DNA of 64,000 nt from Granulicella rosea (GCF_900188085.1 NZ_FZOU01000002.1:496001-560000), one strand, 5' to 3'; shown: positions 50,726 through 59,198, numbered from the stretch's first letter. Made by a program: numbers and translations. Notes: generated by a model from the sequence alone, not told the origin.

Positions 50726-52051
50726 CTACGGCTCCGCGACGACCGGCATGGCTCGCAGAACGACCAGCTCGGCCTGCACGCGCGCCCACTGCTTCGCATG
50801 CTTCTTCGTCGCGATCGGCGCATCCGGGTTGGCGTAGAACGCCAGCATGTCTTCGCGCAGTCCGCTCGGGACTGTGTGGCCCTGATTCTTCGCGATGGTG
50901 TCCAGCAGCCTGCAGTAAGTCTCGTCCGTCAGCCGGTAGCCGCCGGGTGCGACGATCTGCCCCGTGTCGAGGTCGCGGTTGGGGATCTCCGTCTGCCGCG
51001 TCGTTCCCACCGATCGCAACACCTCCGGCTGCTGCAGCCGCGCGATCGCCCCGCGCAGCCGGTCGGTCGAGCGATTGACGCTGCGCACGTAGAGCTGCTC
51101 GGTGTCGGAGTCCGGCTCCTTGACTGCGAGCATCGACGCTACACCCACCTTCGGCACGATGTAGATGAAGCCGGCCAGCAGATGCGTCCCAAAGCCGGCC
51201 GTGTGCCGCCACTGCTCCCAGCCATTGTCGACGGAGGCCTGCTTCAGCTCCGCCTGCAGCCGCAGGAATTCGGCGTCCTCGACGTCCGGCGGCATGGATT
51301 TTTTGTGCAGCAGGGTCTCGGCGTAGGCGATGCGCGGCAGGAACCGGCGCACGCCGAAGGTGTATCCAGCGACGGTCCGCCGCTGCACCTTCAACACCTT
51401 CTTCAACTCCAGCCCGTATGTCTCGTAAAACGCGCGGCCCAGCAGGTCGGTCGAGACCTTCAGCCCGACGTGGTCGAGATACTTCAACGGCGCGAAGCGG
51501 TGCTTGGCGATCTCGTTGATGTCGAAGCCGAACTCGGTGCGGACGTGCGCGTGCGGGTTCTGTTCGTAGTTCACCGACGCGCCGTAGCGCTCGCGGAGCT
51601 TCGGAAACTCGACCGCCACGGCCGGGTTGGTCGCCATGGAGTGGCCTTCGGTGTCGCCGATGTAATGCGAGAGCGCGCCGATGGCAAAAGCCAGCTCGTC
51701 CGGTGTGCGCGCGTTGCGCAGCAGGCTGGCGACGAAGTCTCCCGCACGGACATAGTGCGTCAGGTCGCTGAAGAGCGAGTTGCCGAAGGGGTAGTAGCCG
51801 ATGTCCTGGATGGCGCAGCCGCCGTAGGCATAGCCGTGCGCCTCGGCGATCTGGGCGTCGGTGATGTTCGGGTATCGCGCACGCAGCAGCGGCACGATGG
51901 AGCTCTTCCATGTCAGGTCGACCAGTTGCTCGTGGGTCTGGACCGAGTAGGCGTTTCCCCGCCGGCCGGCGCAGGCAAACAACAGCAGACACACGGCGAT
52001 GCGACGTCGCAAAGACCGCCTCGCGAGAAAGATACGTTCTGGTTCGAGCAT
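50726..52051 (-). CDS. Zinc-dependent phospholipase C/S1-P1-nuclease-like protein
   Basis: 441 residues with a signal peptide (RRRIAVCLLLFACAGRRGNAYS). The mature N-terminus YSVQTHEQLVDLTW and the later HYVRAGDFVASLLRNA, IGALSHYIGDTEGHSMATNPAV carry the spaced His/Asp residues of the Zn_dep_PLPC family (PF00882). Extracytoplasmic. Sits between kduI and kduD but on the opposite strand to kduD, and has no evident part in uronate use. The substrate could be phospholipid or nucleic acid. Confidence 0.85.
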   Translation of the reverse strand: MLEPERIFLARRSLRRRIAVCLLLFACAGRRGNAYSVQTHEQLVDLTWKSSIVPLLRARYPNITDAQIAEAHGYAYGGCAIQDIGYYPFGNSLFSDLTHYVRAGDFVASLLRNARTPDELAFAIGALSHYIGDTEGHSMATNPAVAVEFPKLRERYGASVNYEQNPHAHVRTEFGFDINEIAKHRFAPLKYLDHVGLKVSTDLLGRAFYETYGLELKKVLKVQRRTVAGYTFGVRRFLPRIAYAETLLHKKSMPPDVEDAEFLRLQAELKQASVDNGWEQWRHTAGFGTHLLAGFIYIVPKVGVASMLAVKEPDSDTEQLYVRSVNRSTDRLRGAIARLQQPEVLRSVGTTRQTEIPNRDLDTGQIVAPGGYRLTDETYCRLLDTIAKNQGHTVPSGLREDMLAFYANPDAPIATKKHAKQWARVQAELVVLRAMPVVAEP

Positions 52052-52152
52052 GGCGTGCGCCTTCGTCCTGCGGGTCTAAGTGTTTACGATGCACAAACTC
52101 CCGCCCGCGCACGTTCCCAACCGCACGGAGGATGCAGTAAAGTGACCACATC

Positions 52153-52923
52153 ATGTCAAACGTAAATGAACTCTTCCGTCTCGACGACAAGGTAGCCCTC
52201 GTAACCGGTTCCTCCAGCGGTCTTGGCGCGGCGATCGCCATTGCGCTGGCGCAGGCCGGCGCGGCCGTCGCCACGCACGGCAACAGCCGCCCCGCGGAAA
52301 AGACCGCCGCAGCGATCGTCGCGGCGGGCGGCAAGGCCGAGGCCTTCCAGGCCGATCTCGGGTCGGTCGATGGGCCGAAGGAGCTCTTCGCCCAGGCCGT
52401 CGCGAAGTTCGGCAAGCTCGACATCCTGATCAACAATGCCGGCACCATCCACCGCGACGCCGCCGTCGACACGACGCTCGAATCCTGGCAGCAGGTGCTG
52501 CAGGTGAATCTCACGAGCGTCTTCCAGCTTTCGCAACTGCTTGCACGCGACGTGATCGCGCGCGAGGCGAAGGGCAAGATCGTCAACATCGCCTCGCTGC
52601 TCAGCTTCCAGGGTGGCATCCGCGTGCCGGCGTATGCGTCGAGCAAGGGCGGCGTCGCGCAGTTGACCAAGGCGCTGGCGAACGAGTGGGCGCCCAAGGG
52701 CATCCAGGTGAATGCGATCGCGCCGGGTTACTTCGCGACGACCAACACCGAGGCGCTGCAGGCCGACGAGACCCGCAATCGCCAGATCCTCGAGCGCATC
52801 CCGGCCGGCCGCTGGGGTCAGCCCGAAGACCTGACCGGCGCCGCGCTGTTCCTTGCCTCGCGCGCCAGCGATTACGTCACCGGGTCCATCGTGACGGTCG
52901 ACGGCGGATGGATGGGCCGCTAA
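52153..52923 (+). CDS. kduD: 2-dehydro-3-deoxy-D-gluconate 5-dehydrogenase (SDR)
   Basis: 256 residues, classical short-chain dehydrogenase: NAD motif TGSSSGLG (19-26), NNAG, catalytic Ser in NIASLLSFQG, Y-x-x-x-K in YASSKGG, and the C-terminal GSIVTVDGGWMGR typical of KduD. Converts 2,5-diketo-3-deoxygluconate to KDG with NAD(P)H, feeding KdgK. It is divergent from the phospholipase-like gene and completes the pathway with kduI, kdgK and eda. Other gluconate-type SDRs look similar, so context adds weight. Confidence 0.9.
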   Translation: MSNVNELFRLDDKVALVTGSSSGLGAAIAIALAQAGAAVATHGNSRPAEKTAAAIVAAGGKAEAFQADLGSVDGPKELFAQAVAKFGKLDILINNAGTIHRDAAVDTTLESWQQVLQVNLTSVFQLSQLLARDVIAREAKGKIVNIASLLSFQGGIRVPAYASSKGGVAQLTKALANEWAPKGIQVNAIAPGYFATTNTEALQADETRNRQILERIPAGRWGQPEDLTGAALFLASRASDYVTGSIVTVDGGWMGR

Positions 52924-53012
52924 CGTACAGCGCGTGTAACGTTAGCGATCTGTTCAGGCAACAGGCCCGCCACGGCGGTGCGTTTCGGCATCCTATGGGC
53001 AGGAGAAACACT

Positions 53013-53213
53013 ATGCCCCAGAGCACGCACGATCGCACCGCCGAGTTGCACAACCTCGCAGCACACGCTCACACCGCCGCAGCCGTCGCGCACGAGAAGG
53101 GCGATCACCGCACGGCGCATGAGCTGACGCGTCTCGCTCATGAGCAGTCCACACGCGCCTTCGATCACTCCCGCGAGAGCCTGGAGCCGCATGCGGTCGA
53201 GGCAAAGCAGTAA
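53013..53213 (+). CDS. Small histidine-rich protein of unknown function
   Basis: 66 residues, helical and rich in His, Ala and Glu (AELHNLAAHAHTAAAVAHEKGDHRTAHELTRLAHEQSTRAF). AGGAG lies seven bases before the ATG. Ten or so histidines in two helices could bind Ni or other metal; this is suggestive next to a nickel permease gene, but proteins of this kind are also annotated as small stress proteins. No named family. Confidence 0.65.
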   Translation: MPQSTHDRTAELHNLAAHAHTAAAVAHEKGDHRTAHELTRLAHEQSTRAFDHSRESLEPHAVEAKQ

Positions 53214-53256
53214 CCGGCTTGCGCGAGTCCGAGCGAACCCCGTAGGCTAGACGCAG

Positions 53257-54012
53257 ATGTCTCATTCGCTCGAGCTCGCGCTCCTCTCCTGTACCCTTCT
53301 GGGCCTGCGCCACGGCTTCGACTACGATCACCTTGCGGCGATCACCGATATCACCAGCACCCAGCTTCATTGGCGCAACGCCATGAAGCTGGGTTTGCTG
53401 TATGCGCTGGGCCACGCGCTCACCGTCGCCGCGCTGGGTTCTGCGGTCATCTTTCTGCACGTTGGGCTGCCGGCCCACATCGACGCCGTCGGCGAGCGGC
53501 TTGTGGGCGCCACTCTGATCGTGCTCGCCGTGTATGTGCTGGTCAGCTTCCTGCGCCGCAAGCCGGTGGACCTGCACCGCCATGTTCCCCAGAGCCGCAT
53601 TGCACTGCTCGTCTCGGGCGCCCGCTACGCCAACTGGCGCGTCCGCCGCATCGCCGACCCTGCGCTGGTCAGGCCCGCCCCCTTCGCCTTCAAGTACGAC
53701 CGCAGCTCCGTCTTCACCGTCGGCATCATTCACGGGCTCGGCGCGGAGACGCCCTCGCAGCTCATGCTCTTCCTGCTGGCGGCTAACCTGGGCGGGACCA
53801 GCCGCGGCTTTCTTGGACTCGCCTGCTTCCTGCTCGGTCTCGTTGCCATGAATACATTGATGACCGCCAGCGCCTCCGGCCTGTTCGCCGGCAGTCAACA
53901 TCGCCCACGCCTGCAGACTGCTCTTACCTCGCTGACGGCGGTGTATAGCTTCGCTATCGGCGTCGTCTTTCTGATCGGGGCGAGCGACCGTCTGCCCGCG
54001 CTGGTGCGCTGA
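53257..54012 (+). CDS. NiCoT-like nickel/cobalt permease
   Basis: 251 residues with six to eight hydrophobic segments. The first segment contains the NiCoT signature H-x4-D-H (LRHGFDYDHLAAITDIT), and a histidine-containing segment YALGHALTVAALG follows, as in HoxN/NixA-type permeases. A charged, Arg/His-rich cytosolic loop lies mid-protein. The family takes up Ni2+ (or Co2+) using the proton motive force. It lies 1.3 kb before larE on the same strand and is the likely nickel source for the LarC step. Confidence 0.85.
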   Translation: MSHSLELALLSCTLLGLRHGFDYDHLAAITDITSTQLHWRNAMKLGLLYALGHALTVAALGSAVIFLHVGLPAHIDAVGERLVGATLIVLAVYVLVSFLRRKPVDLHRHVPQSRIALLVSGARYANWRVRRIADPALVRPAPFAFKYDRSSVFTVGIIHGLGAETPSQLMLFLLAANLGGTSRGFLGLACFLLGLVAMNTLMTASASGLFAGSQHRPRLQTALTSLTAVYSFAIGVVFLIGASDRLPALVR

Positions 54013-54024
54013 AATGAACTCGCC

Positions 54025-54267
54025 TGAGGATTTAGTCTCCACGTTAGGTGGATTAGTGGAGCCTGGTGCGATCGTCGCTGCCTGAATGCACTCCGCTTTA
54101 TTCTGCAGGCATACCCACTGACCTCGCAGCTAACCGATTCATTTGCCGAGTTGAAAATCGCTTTGGAAAATATCCGTGCCTTCGCCCGAGATGAGCTGAC
54201 GGAAACGGAGATGCAGCAAGTTCATAACTGCATTCACATGTTGAACCGGATGCTTCAGCGAAACTAG
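54025..54267 (+). pseudogene. Possible remnant of a MarR-like regulator
   Basis: In the 271-base gap, a frame without its own start ends in a coding-looking 60-residue stretch (SFAELKIALENIRAFARDELTETEMQQVHNCIHML, then stop at 54265) that resembles the C-terminal dimerisation helix of MarR-type regulators. Another frame, MNSPEDLVSTLGGLVEPGAIV from 54014, looks like the cut front part of a gene. Together they suggest a decayed gene with a frameshift or deletion. AAAGGA for the next gene follows. Confidence 0.4.
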
Positions 54268-54283
54268 CCGCCAAAGGAAACAC

Positions 54284-55282
54284 ATGCTGCGAGTCCCCTA
54301 CGCCGAACTAGAATCCGCACTCGAACGCTCGCTCCTGGCCGAGGGCTTCTCGCCCGACCGTGCTCACCGCTGCGCGAAGCTCTTCGCCGAGACCACCTGC
54401 GACGGCGTTTACACCCATGGGCTTGCGCGCTTCCCGCGCTTCCTCGCGACGGTGCGGAATGGCATCGTGAACATCCACGCCAAGCCCGTGCGCGTCTCCG
54501 GCATCGGCGGTCTCGAGCGCTGGGACGGCGGCCACGGGCCGGGCAATCTGAACGCGTGGGCCGCGATGGACCGCGCCATGACGCTCGCGCGCACGCACGG
54601 CATCGGCATGGTCGCGCTCGCCAGCACGAGCCACTGGATGCGCGGCGGCAGCTACGGCTGGCAGGCCGCGAACGAAGGCCTCTTCGCCATCTGCTGGTCG
54701 AATACCCTGCCGAATCTGCCCGCCTGGGGTACGACGACGCCGGTGCTGGGGAACAATCCGCTGGTGCTCGCGATTCCTCGTCCGGGCGGACCGGTCGTCG
54801 TCGACCTCGCGATGAGCCAGTTCTCCTACGGCACGATGACCCAGTATGCGAAGCGAGGCGCGCAGCTTCCCGTCCCCGGCGGCTACGATACGGCAGGCGA
54901 ACTGACGACCGATCCCGCCGCCATCGAGGCCTCGCAGCGGCCTCTGCCCATCGGCTTCTGGAAGGGCTCCGGCCTCGCCATGACGCTCGACCTGATGGCC
55001 GCGATGCTGACCGGTAACCCCGGCACGCATGCCATCGACAAGGATCCGCTGCGCGAGTACAACATCTCGCAGGTCTTCATCGCGGTCGATCCCTCCGCCG
55101 TGGCCTCGCCGGAGGAGCTGCACCAGATCGCCGAGGGCATCCTCTACGACCTGAAACAGGCCACGCCGATCGACCCCGCCAGACCGGCAAGATATCCCGG
55201 CGAACAAACCCTCCGCCTGCGTGAGGAGAACCTCCGCCTGGGCGTTCCGGTCGACCCGGAGATATGGGCCGGCATCCAGTGA
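54284..55282 (+). CDS. YiaK-type 2,3-diketo-L-gulonate reductase / Ldh-family 2-hydroxyacid dehydrogenase
   Basis: 332 residues, the same length as E. coli YiaK, with which it shares long motifs: CDGVYTHGLARFPRF, ALASTSHWMRGGSYGWQAA, VVVDLAMSQFSYG, GFWKGSGLAMTLDLMA, EYNISQVFIAVD. The Ldh_2 family transfers hydride between NAD(P)H and a 2-keto/2-hydroxy acid by means of a conserved His-Asp pair. It is directly upstream of larE and probably co-transcribed. Its acid substrate could be the same one the LarA-family enzyme epimerises. YiaK activity (3-dehydro-L-gulonate) is the closest named match. Confidence 0.85.
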   Translation: MLRVPYAELESALERSLLAEGFSPDRAHRCAKLFAETTCDGVYTHGLARFPRFLATVRNGIVNIHAKPVRVSGIGGLERWDGGHGPGNLNAWAAMDRAMTLARTHGIGMVALASTSHWMRGGSYGWQAANEGLFAICWSNTLPNLPAWGTTTPVLGNNPLVLAIPRPGGPVVVDLAMSQFSYGTMTQYAKRGAQLPVPGGYDTAGELTTDPAAIEASQRPLPIGFWKGSGLAMTLDLMAAMLTGNPGTHAIDKDPLREYNISQVFIAVDPSAVASPEELHQIAEGILYDLKQATPIDPARPARYPGEQTLRLREENLRLGVPVDPEIWAGIQ

Positions 55283-55311
55283 GTTCAGCGCTTGCCCTAC
55301 AATCGAAAGAG

Positions 55312-56145
55312 ATGAATCTGCAGGAAAAATCCGCGCTGCTGAGCCGGACCCTCACCGAACTGGGCTCGCTGCTGGTCGCTTACTCTGGCGGCGCCGACTC
55401 GGCTTACCTGGCCTACGCGGCGCACCGCGCGCTGGGCGACCGGATGCTCGCGGTCATCGCCGACTCCGCGTCCCTGCCTCGCGCCGAGCTTGCCGCGGCG
55501 CTGGCGTTCACCGCCGCGCACGGCATTCCGACCCACATCCTCCAGACCAACGAGCTCGACCAGCCCGACTACGCACGCAACGATAGCCGCCGCTGCTTCC
55601 ACTGCAAGGACGAGCTCTTCACCCAGATGGAGACCACGCGGCGCGAACTCGGCTTCGCCCACCTTGCTTACGGGATGAACCTAGACGACAAGGGCGACTT
55701 CCGCCCCGGCCAGCAGGCGGCGCAGCAGCACGGGGCGCTCGCTCCGCTCGTCACCGCGGGTCTTGCCAAGGCGGAGATTCGCGCACTCGCCCGCGAGGCC
55801 GGCCTCTCCATCGCCGACAAGCCCGCCAGCGCCTGCCTCTCCAGCCGCATCGAGTATGGACGCACCGTCACCGCCGCCAACCTCGCCCAGGTCGAACAAG
55901 CGGAAGACGCCCTGCACCGGCTGGGCTTCCCGCAGGTCCGCGTGCGCCACCACGGCGACCTTGCGCGCATCGAGATCGCCCGCGAGGACTTGCCGAAGGC
56001 CCTGAACCTGGCGACGCTCGACCGCATCACCTCCGCCGTGCGTGGCGCCGGCTTCCTCTATACGACGCTCGACACCCAGGGCTACCGCTCCGGCTCGATG
56101 AACGACATGCTCCCGGCGAGCGCCATCGCCCCCGCCCGCCCGTAG
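55312..56145 (+). CDS. larE: ATP-dependent sacrificial sulphur transferase LarE
   Basis: 277 residues. PP-loop ATP motif AYSGGADS (23-30), C-x-x-C pair RRCFHC (95, 98), and the sacrificial cysteine C175 in KPASACLSSR, equivalent to C176 of Lactiplantibacillus LarE. It converts the carboxyl groups of the pyridinium dicarboxylate mononucleotide to thiocarboxylates, losing the Cys sulphur, in the second step of nickel-pincer nucleotide synthesis. GAAAGAG precedes ATG 55312. It follows the YiaK-like gene by about 30 bases and larC by 11 bases. Confidence 0.96.
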   Translation: MNLQEKSALLSRTLTELGSLLVAYSGGADSAYLAYAAHRALGDRMLAVIADSASLPRAELAAALAFTAAHGIPTHILQTNELDQPDYARNDSRRCFHCKDELFTQMETTRRELGFAHLAYGMNLDDKGDFRPGQQAAQQHGALAPLVTAGLAKAEIRALAREAGLSIADKPASACLSSRIEYGRTVTAANLAQVEQAEDALHRLGFPQVRVRHHGDLARIEIAREDLPKALNLATLDRITSAVRGAGFLYTTLDTQGYRSGSMNDMLPASAIAPARP

Positions 56146-56156
56146 AGGAACCACAC

Positions 56157-57434
56157 ATGCGCATCGCCTACCTCGACTGCTTCGCGGGCATCTCCGGCGA
56201 CATGATGCTCGGCGCCCTGCTCGACGCGGGCGTCCCGCCCGAGGTGCTGCACGAAGCCGTCGCCGCCCTGAACCTTGGAGCATCGCTCAGGATCGAGCGA
56301 GTCGACCGCAGCGGCATCTCGGCCGCGAAGGTGGACGTATTCGACGGCGCAGAGCCAGCCGAAAAAACGGTCGCCGAACCCCGGCGGTCCGTAGCCCACT
56401 CGCACCCGCACCAGGCCGGTCAGCCGCACGCCGCCCTGGAGACGGACGGGCCGGAAGATCATTCACACGTCCATGGCCGCTCGCTGACGGAGATCCGCGC
56501 AATGATTCAGGCCGCCCGGCTGGCGCCCGAGGCGAAGGCGCTGGCGATCCGGACCTTCGAGTTGCTCGGATCGTCCGAGGCTCGCATCCACAACGTCCCG
56601 GTCGACGAGATCCACTTCCACGAGGTCGGCGCGGTCGACGCCATCGTGGACATCGTCGCCGCCAGCGCGGGCATCTGCTGGCTGAAGATCGGCGCGTGGC
56701 ACAGCTCGCCCCTGAACGTCGGCGGCGGCATGGTCAAGTGCGCGCACGGAACCTTTCCCGTACCCGCGCCCGCCACGGCGGACCTGCTGCGCGGCGCCCC
56801 CACCTACTCGGCGCACATCCAGAAAGAGCTGGTGACCCCGACCGGGGCGGCGCTCCTTCGCGCGCTCTCGCCTGCCTTCGGGCCGCAACCTGCGATGACG
56901 GTCGATCGTATCGGCTACGGCGCCGGCACGCGCAATCCGCCCGGCTTCCCCAACGTCTTGCGCCTCAGCATCGGGGACACAGCCGAACCGGCGGGCCTCG
57001 AAACCGTGACCGTACTCGAAGCCGCGCTCGACGACATCACCGGCCAGCTCCTCGCGCACGTCGCCGAGCGGGTGCTGGCCGAAGGCGCGCTGGACGTAAT
57101 GCTGACGCCGGTCATCATGAAGAAGGGCCGGCCGGGCAGCCTGCTCACGGTCCTCTGCAACCCGGTCGACCAGGATCGTTTCGCCCAACTTCTCCTGCGC
57201 GAGACCACCACCCTCGGCCTGCGCATCCGGCAGGACCGACGCGCCATCCTCGACCGCGCCCACGTGACCGTCGAGACGCCCTACGGCCCGATCCGCGTGA
57301 AGGTCGGCTCACAGGCAGGCGAAGCCTTGAACGCAACCCCGGAATTTGAAGACTGCCGCGCCGCTGCGCTCGCTCACAACGCCCCGGTCAAGCTGGTCCT
57401 GCAAGCCGCGACCGCAGCCTACGCCAACCGATAG
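56157..57434 (+). CDS. larC: Nickel-pincer cofactor insertion protein LarC
   Basis: 425 residues in a single uninterrupted frame, unlike the frameshifted LarC1/LarC2 of L. plantarum. Motifs: YLDCFAGISGDMMLGALLDAG at the start, EIHFHEVGAVDAIVDIVA, WHSSPLNVGGGMVKCAHGTFPVPAPAT, ELVTPTGAALL and LLTVLCNPVDQDRF. A His-rich linker (HSHPHQAGQPH...DHSHVHG) at about 80-110 probably stores nickel. LarC inserts Ni and forms the Ni-C bond with CTP as cofactor. Confidence 0.96.
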   Translation: MRIAYLDCFAGISGDMMLGALLDAGVPPEVLHEAVAALNLGASLRIERVDRSGISAAKVDVFDGAEPAEKTVAEPRRSVAHSHPHQAGQPHAALETDGPEDHSHVHGRSLTEIRAMIQAARLAPEAKALAIRTFELLGSSEARIHNVPVDEIHFHEVGAVDAIVDIVAASAGICWLKIGAWHSSPLNVGGGMVKCAHGTFPVPAPATADLLRGAPTYSAHIQKELVTPTGAALLRALSPAFGPQPAMTVDRIGYGAGTRNPPGFPNVLRLSIGDTAEPAGLETVTVLEAALDDITGQLLAHVAERVLAEGALDVMLTPVIMKKGRPGSLLTVLCNPVDQDRFAQLLLRETTTLGLRIRQDRRAILDRAHVTVETPYGPIRVKVGSQAGEALNATPEFEDCRAAALAHNAPVKLVLQAATAAYANR

Positions 57435-57442
57435 GGCGCCCC

Positions 57443-57988
57443 ATGATCACTCGCCCAAGCGAAGCGCAGGAAGAGTTATCGTGGGTTGTGGCCCTTTTTT
57501 ACTTCAAGTCGGCAAAATACCGCGATCTAGTCGAATTCTGGGAGCGTCAGGGTATTCCAATCGCTCCTGCCACAGAAGAGGATGTCGCCGCGTTCGAAAG
57601 ATCGTTGGGCATCCGTCTACCGGATGAATTCCGCCGGTACCTGCTCGAAGTTTCCGGTACTGGTCCCAACGGGGATCGGGAGTACTTCGACTTCTACTCT
57701 CTTTTCGGGCTGAAACTGGGATCCGAAAAGCCATGGATTGCAATGGGTGATGGCTCCCTGTTCACTGCGCCTGCCCACTTTCGTCCGGAAGACTTTCTGA
57801 TCTTCGCCGACTACCTGCAAATCTGCTATGCCTACGCCATTCGAATAAGGGGCGATGCCTCTCAAATTGGCGAAGTGGTGCATTGGGGAACTACGGCGTA
57901 CTCGCCAATCTGCACGAGCTTCCGAGTCTTCATCGACCTATACCTTGCCGACGATCCGCGGCTTCACGATATCAAGGCCCTTTCATGA
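57443..57988 (+). CDS. SMI1/KNR4 family protein
   Basis: 181 residues. The SMI1/KNR4 core is recognised: DVAAFERSLGIRLPDEFRRYLLEVSGTG, then YFDFYSLFGLKLGS, PEDFLIFADYLQICYAYAIRI and a C-terminal SFRVFIDLYL. Bacterial members are often immunity proteins for contact-dependent or polymorphic toxins, but some act elsewhere. Here it sits inside the lar operon: eight bases after larC and with an ATGA overlap into larB. It is less GC-rich than the lar genes on each side, which suggests later insertion. Confidence 0.85.
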   Translation: MITRPSEAQEELSWVVALFYFKSAKYRDLVEFWERQGIPIAPATEEDVAAFERSLGIRLPDEFRRYLLEVSGTGPNGDREYFDFYSLFGLKLGSEKPWIAMGDGSLFTAPAHFRPEDFLIFADYLQICYAYAIRIRGDASQIGEVVHWGTTAYSPICTSFRVFIDLYLADDPRLHDIKALS

Positions 57989-58755
57989 CACCAGCATCTC
58001 TGCTCGAACTCCTCGCCGCTGTCCAGCGCGGCGACACCACCCCCGAGGCCGCGTCAGAGCGGCTCGCTACCCTGCCCTTCGAAGACCTCGGCCACACCCG
58101 CGTCGACCACCATCGCAGCCTGCGCACCGGCCTGCCGGAGGTCGTCTATGCCGCGGGAAAGACGCCCGCCCAGACCGCTGAAATCTTCGCCAGCCTCGCC
58201 GCCTCGGGCGTGGCCGTGCTCGCGACCCGCGCGACGCCCGAGGCCTACGCGGCCATCGCGCAGGCGGTTCCCGCAGCCGAGTACCACGCTCTTGCGCGCT
58301 GCGTCACGCTTCCCGGCTCCGCTGTCGCGGGCGAGACCGGAGGGACCATCGCCGTGCTCTGCGCGGGCACGAGCGACCTGCCGGTGGCGGAGGAGGCAGC
58401 CGTCACCGCCGAGATCTTCGGCGCGAAGGTCATTCGGCTCTATGATGTGGGCGTCGCCGGGTTGCACCGGCTGCTGGCCGTAAAGGACCAGCTTGCCGCC
58501 GCCGATGTAGTCATCGTCTGCGCAGGAATGGAGGGCGCGCTGCCCTCGGTGGTCGGCGGTCTGGTTGGCGTTCCGGTCATCGCCGTGCCGACCTCGGTTG
58601 GTTACGGCGCGAGCTTCGGCGGAGCGGCAGCGCTGCTGGGCATGCTTAACTCCTGCAGTCCCAACATTTCCGTTGTCAATATAGACAACGGCTTCGGAGC
58701 GGCCTACACTTCTACGCTGATCGCACGCGCTGCTCGAAACGTGCATCAAAAGTAA
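57985..58755 (+). CDS. larB: Pyridinium-3,5-biscarboxylic acid mononucleotide synthase LarB
   Basis: 256 residues from the ATGA overlap at 57985. N-terminal lead (LLELLAAVQRGDTTPEAASERLATLPFEDLG, HHRSLRTGLPEVVYAAGKT) and a C-terminal AIR-carboxylase (PurE)-like domain: AVLCAGTSDLPVAEEAAVTAEIFGAKVIRLYDVGVAGLHRLL, CAGMEGALPSVVGGLVGVPVIAVPTSVGYG. LarB carboxylates nicotinic acid adenine dinucleotide and releases AMP in step one of the nickel-pincer pathway. Last of the larE-larC-SMI1-larB series. Confidence 0.96.
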   Translation: MTPASLLELLAAVQRGDTTPEAASERLATLPFEDLGHTRVDHHRSLRTGLPEVVYAAGKTPAQTAEIFASLAASGVAVLATRATPEAYAAIAQAVPAAEYHALARCVTLPGSAVAGETGGTIAVLCAGTSDLPVAEEAAVTAEIFGAKVIRLYDVGVAGLHRLLAVKDQLAAADVVIVCAGMEGALPSVVGGLVGVPVIAVPTSVGYGASFGGAAALLGMLNSCSPNISVVNIDNGFGAAYTSTLIARAARNVHQK

Positions 58756-58805
58756 GGAAGATCGTTCCAGGCCGCGCAACTATACGACCGGAAAGAAGGT
58801 ACGCC

Positions 58806-59042
58806 ATGCTCCCGTTCGAGGAAAGATCCTGGGCCAAACCCGTTGCACGCTTCAATATCGTGTTTTCCATCCTTGCCGTCGCCGCTGGACTCTCCATGCT
58901 GCGCCTCCAGGGACCACTGGATACAGCCGAAATTACCGCAGGAATACTGGTGTTGCTCGCGATCATCCCGCCCAGCATCGCGGTCCTGCGCTACGACCCG
59001 ACTAAGATTCGGGTGAAGAAGACACTCCGCGTCACCCACTAA
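58806..59042 (+). CDS. Small two-segment membrane protein
   Basis: 78 residues with two hydrophobic segments (FNIVFSILAVAAGLSML and ITAGILVLLAIIPPSIAVL) and a basic C-terminus. AAGAAGG stands a few bases upstream of the ATG. It follows larB by 50 bases and precedes a strong terminator, so it may be the last gene of the transcript. No family recognised. Confidence 0.65.
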   Translation: MLPFEERSWAKPVARFNIVFSILAVAAGLSMLRLQGPLDTAEITAGILVLLAIIPPSIAVLRYDPTKIRVKKTLRVTH

Positions 59043-59149
59043 GACTTTGGCCTGGGAACGGTGCTGACTTGGAATCGTTCGGTCGAACCAGCCGGAGTCA
59101 AACTCGGGCCAGCTTCTTCTCACCCGTCGCAATTCCTGGATCCAAACGG

Positions 59150-59183
59150 AAAGGCCGGAACGGATATCCGTCCCGGCCTTTTT
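59150..59183. terminator. Strong bidirectional intrinsic terminator
   Basis: Stem AAAGGCCGG/CCGGCCTTT (59150-59158 with 59173-59181), extended by an inner palindrome ACGGATATCCGT; a run of five T follows on the + strand, and A-rich sequence on the other side gives T's on the - strand. Ends the lar transcript and the facing sugar-acid operon. Confidence 0.9.
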
Positions 59184-59198
59184 CGTATCTATCCGTCT

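Noticed and set aside
50412-50823. Small - strand frames with repeated peptide strings
   Set aside because: Translations of the interspersed element (PERSEG-type) and the 16-bp array, not proteins.
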